Shown piece by piece: positions 41,599 to 51,640 of a stretch of 64,000 nucleotides of DNA. Under the pieces are notes generated by a model. The model had not been told where the DNA came from. It searched no databases and was given only the letters and a program-made list of their open reading frames with translations. The stretch is taken from positions 39,882,672 to 39,946,671 of the forward strand of contig OX031063.1 in the NCBI GenBank assembly GCA_943736015.1, read 5' to 3'. The stretch comes from Tridacna crocea (lineage: Eukaryota > Mollusca > Bivalvia > Cardiida > Cardiidae). Positions within the stretch are counted from its first letter, which is position 1, and every line of letters starts with the position of its first letter. The position numbers were made by a program, and so were the translations under genes.

Positions 41599-41710
41599 AA
41601 GTGCTGCCTTCATATTGTGTTCTCTGCTTCTTTATGGTCTTGTGATATTCTCCAAACCATTCCTATGAATAACAGACACATTGTTCAAAGCTGCTGGAAG
41701 CATCTTTAGA

Positions 41711-41941
41711 TCTAAACCACATAGTCCTGAGTTAAAACAACTAGGAGGAAAAAAGCCTTTTGAAAACATTGTAGAAAAAAAGGAGAAAATGGTGGTAACC
41801 AGCATTTTCTCCTTTAACAACAATGTTTTTTACCCTTTGAAAGAGAAAGCTTAATCACTTTAGACATATTTTATTTATTGTAGACCTGCAAATACTTAAA
41901 GTTTAGACAAGTCTAAGATTTTGTCACTCTGGTTAAGAGTA
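41711..41941 (+). mobile_element. Hairpin MITE A in the GRAF 3' flank or UTR
   Basis: AAACCACATAGTCCTGAG...hairpin 41763-41827 (GTAGAAAAAAAGGAG, CTCCTTTAACAAC)...GTCACTCTGGTTAAGAG. Starts 112 bp after the stop codon. Confidence 0.85.
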
Positions 41942-42073
41942 ACTTACTAGTTGATCTAATTTTATATTCGTTCAAAGTTAAAAGAAACTGCAGGTAGTAA
42001 TTCAATTACAAGTCAACTGATGAATTTGTCCTAGCAGCCTAGAAAACCTTGTGAGGAAAGGAGTAAATGCTTG

Positions 42074-42262
42074 TTAACTCTTTATAAAACCACAGAATTT
42101 TAGACTTGTCAAAATTGAAAGCATTCGGAGAAGACAAATTAAATGTGACTCAAAAATCGGAACTTGACTTTGGAAGAGTAGAAAATTTGGGAAAAGGGGA
42201 AAATGCTGGTTAACAGCATTTCTCTTTTTTCCCCACAGTGTTTCCATAAGGCCTTGTCCTGT
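42074..42262 (-). mobile_element. Hairpin MITE A, L arm cut off
   Basis: TTAACTCTTTATAAAACCAC; core GGGAAAAGGGGAAAATGC with TTAACAGC; the L arm stops at CATAAGGCC where the minisatellite starts. Confidence 0.82.
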
Positions 42263-43090
42263 GATTGCTTTAGCCCTAATGGGGATTGTCCTCTGTGATT
42301 ACCTGAGATTCTTTTTGGGTTTGATTTTTTTGTTTCTGGAACTTTCTAGGACTTGTTCCCTAATTATCTGAGGCTTTCTGGGGCCTGTTCTGTGATTGCC
42401 TGAGGCCTGGCCCTTCTGGGACCTGTCAACTGATTGCCTAGGCTTTCTTTGACCTATTCCCTAATTTCCCCAGGCCTTCTGGGACCTGTTCTCTGATTGT
42501 CTGAGGCCTTCTGGGACCTGTCAACTGATTGTCTAGGCTTTCTTGGATCTGTCCTCTAATTGGCTGAGGCTTTGTGGAACCTGCCCTCTGATTATCTAAG
42601 GCTTTTCTGGGACCTGTTCTCTGATTGCCTGAAGCCTTCTGGGACCTGTTAACTGATTGCCAAGGCTTTCTTGGATCTGTCCCCTGATTGGCTGAGGCTT
42701 TCTGGAACATGTCTGGGGCTTGCCTCATTCTGTCCTTTACTAGTCTTTTGTTTTCCTTAGGCTGTCTGAGACTTTTCTTGTGACTGTCTTCAGAACTCTG
42801 TCAAGAACTTGGCTCTTTCAGAACTCTGTCAAGAACTTGGCTCTAGATTGCCAGAGGCTTTCTTAGACTAGTTCTTTGATTGCCCTTTGCTTTCAAGACT
42901 TGATGTTTGATTGCCCTAAGCTACCTTAGATTTGTCAGCTGATGTCTGTGGCTATCTTCTGTCTGTCTTCATAATGGTCTTCAGATGTATGAAGTCTAAC
43001 ATTTTTAAGACTTGCCCTCTGATTGCCTGAACTTGTTTAAGATTGTACTCGGTTGCCTGTAACTTCCTTTGACTTGTCCTCTGATTGTCC
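42245..43090. repeat. Minisatellite, unit about 31-33 bp
   Basis: Some 20 or more diverged units around TTCTGGGACCTGTC, CTGATTGCCT and GAGGC. Unit steps near 42420-42540 are 31, 32, 32 and 31 bp. Related wording resumes at 44450-44530, on the far side of the pearl-like element. Confidence 0.88.
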
Positions 43091-43092
43091 TA

Positions 43093-44342
43093 TATTTTTA
43101 CACCCCCCAAAACTCTGTTTGGGGGGTATATAGGAGTCAGCTTGTCGGTCGGTCGGTCAGTCTGTAGCTTTTTGTCCGCTCTATTTCTCATAAACTACTG
43201 GACGAATTTTATTCAAACTTCACAGGTAAACTCAGTATCAAGCAGAGATGTGCATATGAAATGTTGGTTATGGTTCATTGATTTTTCACTGAGTTATGGC
43301 CCTTTCATGAAATTTCTTGTCCGCTATTTTTCTCATCAACTATTGGACAGATTTGGTTCAAACTACACAAATAGACTCAATATAAAGCAGGGATATGCAT
43401 ATCCTATTTTGGTTATGGTTTATGTAGGTTCCATGGAGTTATGGCCCTTTGATGATTCTGGACAAATTTCTTTTTCATACGTGAATTTTGTCCAGAGCAT
43501 ATCTCCAAAACTGTACTAGCTAGGGTTATGAAATTTCATGGGTGGATAGATCTCATCGAGGGGGAGTGCAGTGCAAAGGAATCATAACTCTTGCATGCTT
43601 AATTTTTTAGTTATTGCCCTTTGTTGTTTTTTTACACTTGAATTTTGTCCTGAGCATATCTCCAAAACTATACTAGCTAGGGTTATGAAATTTCATGGGT
43701 GGATAGATCTTATCAGGGGGGAGTGCAGTGCACAGGAATTATAACTCTTGCTTGCTTAATTTTTGAGTTATTGCCCTTTGTTGTTTTTAATACTTGAATT
43801 TTGTCCAGAGCATATCTCCAAAACTATACTAGCTAGGGTTATGAAATTTCATGGCTGGATAGATCTCACCAAGGGGGAGTGCAGTGCACAGGAATCATAA
43901 CTCTTGCTTGCTTAATTTTTGAGTTATTGCCCTTTGTCGTTTTTAATACTTGAATTTGGTCCGGTGAATATCTCCAAAACTATACTAGCTAGGGTTATGA
44001 AATTTCATGGGTGGATAGATCTCATCAAGAGGGAGTGCAATGCACAGGAATCATAACTCTTGCTCTCTTAATTTTTGAGTTATTGCCGTTTGTTGTTTTT
44101 CATACTTGAATTTTGTCCGGAGCGTATCTCCAAAACTATACTAGCTAGGGTTATGAAATTTCATGGATGGATAGATCTCATCAAGGGGGAGTGCAGTGCA
44201 CAGGAATCATAACTCTTGCTCTCTTAATTTTTTAGTTATTGCCCTTTGTTGTTTTTCATACTTGAATTTGGTCCAGTGCATGCCCCAGCTTAACAACTTG
44301 GGGTAAGACGGGCGTATCTTGCGACAATTTGCGGCTCTTGTT
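43093..44342 (+). mobile_element. CCCCCCAAAAC-type pearl/Helitron-like element
   Basis: 5' hairpin CCCCCCAAAACTCTGTTTGG..., GTATATAGGAGTCAGC, (GTCG)n at 43143-43158, tandem core, and 3' end with hairpin CCCCAGCTTAACAACTTGGGG followed by GCGGCTCTTGTT. No coding capacity. Same plan as the AGCTCACC elements though unrelated in sequence. Confidence 0.82.
43475..44280 (+). repeat. Tandem 156-bp core of the pearl-like element
   Basis: ATCTCCAAAACT(G/A)TACTAGC recurs at 43501, 43658, 43814, 43970 and 44126: steps 157, 156, 156, 156. An older pair of about 145-bp units (TTGTCCGCT at 43172 and 43317) precedes it. Confidence 0.93.
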
Positions 44343-44730
44343 CAACTCTTACTTTTGTACTCAACCATTCTGCATTCTGTGACAAAGACCTGTTTGGTGG
44401 CAAGGAGCTGGTGGGGGGTATGATCACGTTGAGTGATAGCTCTAGTTTCTAACTGCTTAGGCTTTTCAGAACCTATCCCCTGGTTACATGAGGCTGTCTG
44501 AGACCAGTGTTCTGTATGTCTGGAGTTTTAATACTACCTTGTTTGGATCAACTTTGATTTTTTGCTGATGAAATCATTCTGTTGAAATACTCATTTGTTA
44601 ATGTTATCTGATGTTTTACTTGTATGGATTTCAGCTTAAACATATGGAAACATTTTTGCGAAAGGAGGATTTCCTATTGAAAGCAATTTTCCCTTTGCAA
44701 GTATGTTTTCATCAGTTCTATGCTGCAAGG

Positions 44731-44959
44731 TTAATGCTATACCAAACGATAAATCTTTCGACTGGACCAAATTCAAAGCATTTTCAGACATAAAAGTAAA
44801 TCTTACTAACATGATGATTTCTGACTTTTATAGGGTAGAAAATATTGTGGGAAAAGGAGAAAATGCTGGTTACCAGCATTTTCTTCTTTTCCCACAATGT
44901 TTTCTATAAGCATCTTTCTTAGGGTCCATAAAAGTTGAGATTGTGTGGTAAAGAGTTAA
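44731..44959 (-). mobile_element. Hairpin MITE A, complete
   Basis: TTAATGCTATACCAAACG to GTGGTAAAGAG-TTAA, 229 bp. Hairpin 44839-44902 almost perfect with apex GGTTACC. Confidence 0.94.
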
Positions 44960-45037
44960 AAGAAAATGCTGCTGCAGGTAATATGAACAATGTAGTGCCA
45001 GTTTTGAGTCTAGAGAGAGCAAACAGACAATTTAGAT

Positions 45038-45140
45038 ATATGCTGGTTACCAGCATTTTCCCCTTTTTCCAAAATGCTTTCAAAAGTCTATTTTAAAAGG
45101 ATCGATTAAACCTTTGGACTGTTTTTGTAAAGGTTTAATG
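45038..45140 (-). mobile_element. Hairpin MITE A, right half
   Basis: GCTGGTTACCAGCATTTTCCCC and L arm with AAACCTTTGGACTG and GTAAAGGTTTAA. Confidence 0.72.
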
Positions 45141-45307
45141 AATGTTGTTAAATTTTGTATGTTTTATCTTGCATGTTGTTTTACTGTTAAATATATTTAA
45201 AATTTTGGAAGTTAAAACTATTAATTTTACTTTTTCATTTTTGGTGTATTCTACCTCAGTTAAGTTCTTTGCCATAATGTTTTAACAGTTTTTGTGGACG
45301 ACATCCT

Positions 45308-45540
45308 GTGTTACCTTATACTGCACAACCCCAAGTTTTAACAACCCTTGGAAACTTTTGAAAACATTGTTGGAAAGGAGAAAATGCTGGTAACTAGCAT
45401 TTTCTCCTTTTCCAACAATGTGTTTTAAACTTTCAGAAAGACTGTCAATCATTTGAACCACGTGTTATTAGCAATGTTTTTTCAGTCAAATGCTTGTGAT
45501 TTGGGCCATTCTAAATCAATGTTGTGTAAAAAAGAATTTA
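45308..45540 (+). mobile_element. Hairpin MITE A, decayed ends
   Basis: ACCTTATACTGCACAACCCC; hairpin 45364-45424 with matched GTTGG/CCAAC; R arm weak, ends GTGTAAAAAAGAATT. Confidence 0.85.
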
Positions 45541-45715
45541 CCCTCTTACAAACAGTCCTGATTTTGAAGAAGGCTTTTGAAAACATGGTAGGAAAAGGAT
45601 AAGATTTCTGATGATTAGCCTTTCTCCTCTTCCCATTATGTTGTCCATCATTTCCTAGAAAGAAATCATTTTTCAGCTGAATTTCAGTTGTTATCTGTGT
45701 GTGCTTTTGAAATTT
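45540..45715 (+). mobile_element. Hairpin MITE A, decayed, in tandem
   Basis: ACCCTCTTACAAACAGTCC; core GTAGGAAAAGGATAAG against CTTTCTCCTCTTCCC; R arm inner part only. Confidence 0.68.
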
Positions 45716-45799
45716 TGTAACCTTTTTGGCATCTAGTATACAGTTAACATCTATACTAGAAGTCAGATTTCTTTGGCTTGTCCATGCAGACAATAACAA

Positions 45800-46582
45800 T
45801 ATCTACTCCTAAATATTTTCAAAAGGGCTCTTCATTGCTCTCACAGAAACTCTCCATTGTTTGTTATAGGACCAACTAAGTTCTTTGCCATGGTATTGTT
45901 TCTGTTTACTCAAGATGTAGTTGAGTTTTTGGGACTCAGTGTAACTTCATTTTGCTGACATGAAACGAACCATTTTGGTTCTTGGTTTATCCATTCTGCA
46001 GACATTGACAAATGTGGCAGGATCAATTGTGTTAGGTGCTCACTGTTTTTTTAATCAAAGGTGAACTTGATAGTTACACAAAACGTGAAAATAGAAACTG
46101 TCGTGAATGTCGTTAATTGTATCATTGTATGCATGCAGGTTGAGATATATTTGACAGTTTGCAATTCCGATAGTCAGTAATTCTGTTCAGTAAGATTTAA
46201 AAACGTTTTTTTCATTGTTTTTGTCACTATAGCTTGATTACTGTCAAAGTGGACAGTTTTGTCTTGTGGATTTATTTGGCCAATTCTCTGATTTGATAAA
46301 CTTGCAAACTTTTCTGTTCGTTTATTTCGCCACAAGTTTGACAACAAATAGTGAGTGTCTTGAATTCACAAACATTTCTGTACACAAAATATCCATGGTT
46401 GATAATATGCAAACTTTTCAACACGTCTATATCCACGCATACTGCAACTTGTCTTGACTTATTTTATGGATTTATGTTATTGGTATCCAAGAGATGCATT
46501 GAGCTTTTTGCATTTTGTGGCAGATCAGGTTTTTATGTGTATATAGCTACTTTCATGAAATAAATGGAAACCCTAGTCATTT
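45800..46582. other. Intergenic, nothing recognised
   Basis: No repeat family or gene seen. AAATAAA at 46558-46564 is a possible polyadenylation signal, unsupported. Confidence 0.4.
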
Positions 46583-46820
46583 TTTAACACCTTATCAGAC
46601 AATATCACTTTCAGTGTCTCCATTTTGAAAGCATTTGCAGACAAACAAATGAAATGTAAATAAAATGATAAGTTTTTCTCTAAAAGGGTAGAAAACACGA
46701 TGGAGAAAAAAAAAAGTAGAAAATACTGGTTTCCAATATTTTGTCCTTTTCCCACAATGTTTTCAAAGGCCTTCTCTGTCAAGGTCATTAAAACTTGTGG
46801 TTGTGTGGTAAAGACTTTAA
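46583..46820 (-). mobile_element. Hairpin MITE A, near complete
   Basis: TTTTTTAACACCTTATCAGAC; core CGATGGAGAAAAAAAAAAG against TTTTGTCCTTTTCCC; L arm GGTTGTGTGGTAAAGAC. Confidence 0.85.
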
Positions 46821-46843
46821 GCTTTGAAACACTTGGTAAAAGA

Positions 46844-47039
46844 TTAACCTATTACTACACAGTGCTAAATTTAAATGACCTTGAGAGATCAGACTTTCTA
46901 AAACATAATGGAAAAAGGAGGCAATAATGGTAACCGTCATTTTATCCATTTCTCACAATGTTTGCCAACCTTTGAGAGAAAAAAATCATGAGAACAATGT
47001 TTGATTTTTTGTCTGCAAATGCTTTTAATTTTGGTCGGT
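46844..47039 (+). mobile_element. Hairpin MITE A, first of a pair
   Basis: TTAACCTATTACTACACAGTG; core AATGGAAAAAGGAGGCAATAATGGTAACC; R arm runs to TTTTGGTCGG, where the next copy starts. Confidence 0.85.
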
Positions 47040-47269
47040 TTAACTCTTTACCAATCGACAATATTTTAGGCTGGTTCACATTGAAAGCATTTGCAGATGA
47101 CAAAATAAAAGTGACTGAAAATTTGAAATTTGTTTTGTGAAGGGTAGAAAACATCGTGGGAAAAGGAGAAAAAGCTGGTTACCAGCATTTTCTCCTTTTC
47201 CAACAATGTTTTCTAAAGGCTTTTTTCTTAGGGGCGTCACAAGTAGGGGTTGTATGGTAATGGGTTTAA
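47040..47269 (-). mobile_element. Hairpin MITE A, second of a pair, complete
   Basis: TTAACTCTTTACCAATCG to GTAATGGGTTTAA, 230 bp. Hairpin GTGGG against CCAAC, one mismatch block. Confidence 0.94.
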
Positions 47270-47743
47270 CATTGTCCTTTTGTAAAGAATTAAACTGAAG
47301 AAAAATATATAAGAAATTAAATAAAAAATATCTCTCAAAAACAGGTGAATACATGTTATAAAAGTGCTAAAAGGGAAACAACACAAGGATTCACTAGTGT
47401 ATCTTTTTCTTATTCAGTTTTCCGTGAAATTTTCAGAAGTTTCTTGTTTGCGGCAGGGGGAATTCAGCTTGCTTTGGTCTTAAGAGACAAAGGGGTTTTT
47501 GTTGGGCGGGTCTTTTTGCTGATGGCTTTTTGTGAAATTATAATTTTGTTGTGTGTCATTTTTTTTTATTTTATTTTTAGAGCAGCCAGTGTAGAAGCTT
47601 GTGTTTTTAGCACTTTTTTTTAAAAATTTGACTCGGCTATTTTCAAAGAAAACAATGAGGTATTAATAAAGCCCTGTCTATATTTGCCCAGTTGTTATTG
47701 CACAAAAAATCTGTTGACATTTTCCTGATATCTGTGCCATTGC

Positions 47744-47972
47744 TTAACCCTTTCCCAAACAATCCTGAGTTTCACAACCCTGAGAAAGAAGCCTTCTGAA
47801 AACATTGTGGGAAAAGGAGAAAATGCTTGTAAACAGCATTTTCTCCTTTTCCCGCAATGTTTTCTTACCTTTCCAAAACAAGTTTCATTTTATACTTTAA
47901 CATGTATTTTGTCATCTGCAAATACTTTCAATTTGGACTAGTCTAAAATTGTGTTGTTTGATAAAGAATTAA
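47744..47972 (+). mobile_element. Hairpin MITE A, first of a row
   Basis: TTAACCCTTTCCCAAACAAT to TTTGATAAAGAATTAA, 229 bp. Apex TGTAAACAGC. Left terminus has the CCC variant (TTTCCC) seen in C. Confidence 0.93.
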
Positions 47973-48039
47973 CCTACTACCATATAGTAAAAAATTGTAG
48001 ACTGGACCAAATTAAAAGCCTTTTTGGATGGCAAATTAA
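47969..48039 (-). mobile_element. Hairpin MITE A fragment (R arm)
   Basis: Uses the previous right TTAA; CCTACTACCATATAG, GTAGACTGGACCAAATTAAA, then stops at AAATTAA. Confidence 0.7.
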
Positions 48040-48043
48040 TCCT

Positions 48044-48247
48044 TTAATTCTTTTCCAAACAACAAAATCTTAGACAGGTCCAAATTGAAAGCTTTTGCAC
48101 ACAATAAAATAAACATGACTGAGTTGAAAACATTGTGGGAAAAGGAGAAAATGCTGGTTGACTGCATTTTCTCCTATTCCCACAATGTTTTGAAAAGGCT
48201 TTTTCCATGGGATTGTTAAAACCAGGGATTGTTTGGTAAAGGATTAA
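48044..48247 (-). mobile_element. Hairpin MITE A, near complete
   Basis: TTAATTCTTTTCCAAACAAC to TTTGGTAAAGGA-TTAA. Apex GGTTGACTGC partly unpaired. L arm has AAACCAGGGATTG. Confidence 0.92.
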
Positions 48248-48360
48248 ATGGTGAACTCTGTGCTAAATAGGGCAGAAAACACATAGGAAAAATGAGAAGT
48301 ACTGATCACTAACATTTTCTCCTTTTCTCACCAAGTTTTGAAAGGCATTGTACTGAAAAA
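48247..48360 (-). mobile_element. Hairpin MITE A fragment
   Basis: GGGCAGAAAACACATAGGAAAAATGAG and CATTTTCTCCTTTTCTCACC; both outer arms missing. Confidence 0.55.
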
Positions 48361-49619
48361 GTGTTTGATTATTTCACCAGACACATTTGTGTCTTTGGAC
48401 AGACAGGTGGACAGACAGACAGCCATGGCTTTTACGGTATACCCACCATCTTCTTCATTGTGAGGGTATAAAAAGAACAACAAAATCTTGGTGATTATAT
48501 CTCTTTCCAGTACTGAATATTTATAAGTATTACAGGTTGCTTAAGTTTTTTGTTTATTTTGTCTAAGTTATTATGCAAGGAATGAAATGAACTTTGATTA
48601 CAAAGTTTCTATTTTTACTTTGTAAATAAATGTAGTTGAAAAATTATATGTTAAGCTTTGTATTTTTTTGGTATGATAATTCTGATAATTATGAAGAATT
48701 AAAGTCACTTGCAAAAAAGAATATGAGATTAAAAAAAAAAAAATGCCTTTGTCTTTGTTTGAATACCCTAATCTGATTTTTTGGGCTGAAAAAATTTTCT
48801 CTCTCTCTCTCACTCTCTCTGTCTCCTCCCTACACAGTCACAACGTGGGAAAAAGCTGACATGGTTCTCTTACAGCTTAAAAAATCTCAGCAAAATACAT
48901 ACACTATTTTGGCGCCCCCCACCCCCCCCCCAAAAAAAAATACCCAAACTTTTCTCACCCGCTCAACCGTCCCCTGTCTCTTTCGAGAAAACAACCCCAT
49001 GTCTTTATTTAAAAAAAAAAACTCACCAGAATACATGTCCTAATAATAAAAAAAAAAATGACCTTCTCTTGCTCTCACTCTCTCAAAGAATCACACAGAG
49101 TAAAACAAACAACCGATTCGAAGGAAAGGAATTGGTTTTCGTGTTGTTTTTCAAATGACAAGTGGTCAAATATCTATTGATGTACATTTACGTTGCCATG
49201 GCGCTCTTGTAATATACTGACAATAAGAATATTGGATAATACATATTAGGTTACTTTTATCAAGCTTTAAGGTGCGTGATTTTATTTTAACACGTGTGTG
49301 TGTGTGTGGGGGGGGGGTGGACATTCAATATATATATATATATATATATTATTATGGAAGTTTGCTCCAAAAGAACGGTGGTGTAGTGATATGCTCAGGT
49401 CATTTGAATAGTGTATGTAAGGTTCGTGTCATTTTTTCCCTTTTCTTAAAAAAAATCGTCCATTCATGCAACAGAAAAGCGCTTTTTCTGCTTCTAAAGT
49501 TTTCAGAATCCACTCGTTAAAGCTTGATTTGTCGGATTTCATTCATATAAATGATAATTGAAAAGACTGCTTGTATTCACTGACCTAAGAATCTTGATAC
49601 GAAAAGAATATGGCTTTTC
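48361..49619. other. Intergenic, microsatellite-rich, no gene recognised
   Basis: GACAGACAGACAG near 48404-48420, (CT)n at 48797-48832, C and A runs at 48915-48950, (GT)n then G9 at 49293-49318, (TA)n at 49329-49352. Confidence 0.7.
49293..49352. repeat. (GT)n, poly-G and (TA)n microsatellite cluster
   Basis: GTGTGTGTGTGTG, nine G, then a 24-bp TA tract 10 bp further on. Confidence 0.95.
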
Positions 49620-49717
49620 CAGGGAGCCAACATAATTTCCCCTAGGGAAAGACGGCTTTTGAAAGCTCTGTTGGAATAGGAGAATATGCTAGTAACCAGC
49701 ATTTTCTCCTGTTTTAG
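49620..49717 (+). mobile_element. Hairpin MITE A, left half of a split copy
   Basis: CTAGGGAAAGACGGCTTTTG, GTTGGAATAGGAGAATATGC, apex AGTAACC, GCATTTTCTCCTG, then the pearl-like element begins. Its other half is at 50761-50886. Confidence 0.85.
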
Positions 49718-50760
49718 CTCACCTGAGCACGAAATGCTCATGGTGAGCTTTTGTGATCGCCCAATGTCCGTCGTGCGTCGTCCACAATTTCTTTAAACAT
49801 CCTCTCCTCCTAAACCACTGGGCCGATCTTGATGAAACTTGGCAGGGATGTTTCTTGTGTGAAGCTCTACCAAAATTGTTCAAGAGATTGAATTCCAGCC
49901 ATAACTGTGGTTGCCATGGCAACCAAAAGAAAAAAAAAAAGCAAATTCTTTGAAAATCTTCTTCTCTGAAACTAGAAGGCGTAGAGCTTTAATATATTTG
50001 GTATGTAACATCTGCTAGTGGACCTCTACCAAGATTGTTCATATGATGCCCCTGGGGTCGAAACTGGACCCGTCCCGGGGGTCACAAGTTCGAAACGGCA
50101 ACAAAGAAAACTTTAAGAATCTTCTTCTCTGAAACTAGAAGGTGCAGAGCTTTGATGTAGCATCTCCAAGTGGACCTCTACCAAGATTGTTCATATGATG
50201 CCCCTTGGGTCAAAACTGGCCCAGCCCCGGGGGTCACAAGTTTGAAACATAGGAACAAAGAAGGAAAACTTTAAAAATCTTCTTTGAAACTAGAAGGTGC
50301 AGAGCTTTGATACTTGGTATGTAGCATCTCCTATTGGACCTCTACCAAGATTGTTCATATGATGCCCCTGGGGTCAAAACTTGCCCCGTCCCGGTGGTCA
50401 CAAGTTTGAAACAGGAACAAGGCAGGAAAACTTTAAAATTCTTCTTCTCTGAAACTAGAAGATTCAGAGTTTTGATTTTTTGGTATGTAGCATCTCTTAG
50501 TGGATCTCTTCCAAGAATGTTCATATGATGCCACTGGGGTCAAAGCTGGCCCGGCACTGGGGTTCACAAGTTTGAAACATAGGAACAAAGAAGGAAAACT
50601 TTAAAAATCTTCTTCTCTAAAAGTAGAAGATGCATTTTACACAGTTACCCTGTCAGAATTATTTGGCCTTGAACTTTGATATTTGGTATTTATCTTCATT
50701 GTATACCTTTACTGCTTAGTTCTCAGGTGAGCGATATAGGACCATCATAGTCCTTTTGTT
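49718..50760 (+). mobile_element. AGCTCACC-type pearl/Helitron-like element inside a hairpin MITE
   Basis: 5' AGCTCACCTGAGCACGAAATG with hairpin TGAGCACGAAATGCTCA, GTCCGTCGTGCGTCGTCC, core of about four units (GATGCC at 50045, 50197, 50361, 50527; steps 152, 164, 166), 3' AGGTGAGCGATATAGG with hairpin AGGACCATCATAGTCCT then TTTGTTT. Confidence 0.88.
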
Positions 50761-50886
50761 TCACAAAGCTCTCTGTTCCATGAATGGCAGAAATCATCAT
50801 TTGAATTACACTTTTTTTGTCGTCTGCATATGCTTTCAATTTGGTCGAGCGCAAAATTTCACCTTTTCGTAAAGGTGTCTCAATGC
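50761..50886 (+). mobile_element. Hairpin MITE A, right half of a split copy
   Basis: CACAAAGCTCTCTG (decayed stem), CATTTGAATTACACT, TTTGTCGTCTGCATATG, GCTTTCAATTTGGTCGAG. Continues the arm interrupted at 49717. Confidence 0.82.
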
Positions 50887-51277
50887 CATTTATTCTACAT
50901 TTATTTATAAGGCAGCGGAGCGATACGTAGCCGTTGTGACACTCTTGTTTTATACGGCATGTTAGCCTCTCGCACAGTCACTGCTGAATGAGACAAATGT
51001 CGTGGGAAATAAACTCGATAAATAAACTTATTTACATAACATTTGGAGTGGATTTAAACGTCATATGTTTTATAGAAGGCAAAATATTGACTTGATTGCT
51101 GTATTACACCAGATTACCATATTTCGTTGTAGATATGAAATAATGTAGTTCTTTAATTCTACTTTGGGTTCAGCATAGTGAGGGAAACTCGCTTCATATT
51201 GACATTAAATTGAAACTGGATATATTTGGACCTAGTTTGTGTGACTTACGAGATTTACTCATGGTAAGTAAAATAAA
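50887..51277. other. Intergenic, nothing recognised
   Basis: No gene seen. GCGGAGCGATACGTAGCCG...ACTCTTGTTTT at 50915-50952 could be a lone pearl-like 3' end; not supported further. Confidence 0.35.
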
Positions 51278-51375
51278 TTCAACTCTCAACCAGACGACAA
51301 AATTTCAGACTTGTCCAAACTGAAAGCATGATTTACAGACGACATATCAAAAGTGGCTCATATGATGGAACTAAA
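51278..51375 (-). mobile_element. Hairpin MITE A fragment (R arm)
   Basis: TCAACTCTCAACCAGACGAC, TTTCAGACTTGTCCAAAC, ACAGACGACATATC. No hairpin follows. Confidence 0.75.
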
Positions 51376-51475
51376 CTTCACACACACTCGCTTTTATAAT
51401 CATATATCGATAGTTTATCAGGCACCGCCTAAATCTTTACATAAAAAAATGAGAAACATCTAGGTTTAAAAGGCC

Positions 51476-51640
51476 AAAACCAACCGACAAAATTTTGGCT
51501 TGGCCTCAGGCTAATCAAAAGATGCACAATTAAAATCTTACATGAGCTTTGACGACGGAAATTGTCTTTAAAAGGATAGAAAGTGTTGTAGGAAAAGGAG
51601 ATATTGTTGGTTACCAGTATTTATCTCTTTTTCGAAGGTA
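51476..51640 (-). mobile_element. Hairpin MITE A, L arm missing
   Basis: AAACCAACCGACAAAATTTTG; core GTAGGAAAAGGAGATATTG, apex GGTTACC, partner ATTTATCTCTTTTTC. Confidence 0.75.

Noticed and set aside
42438-42728. Minus-strand 96-codon frame with repeats such as SGNQRTGPRKA
   Set aside because: Reads through the 31-33 bp minisatellite, whose unit happens to lack stops in this frame. Unit length is not a steady multiple of three and nothing supports expression.
43085-43519. 144-codon frame at the start of the pearl-like element
   Set aside because: Runs from the 5' hairpin through the (GTCG)n tract into the tandem core; no domain. These elements are non-coding.
47345-47623. Hydrophobic frame of 92 codons
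   Set aside because: T-rich low-complexity sequence gives hydrophobic residues by default; no start context, splice support or recognised family.
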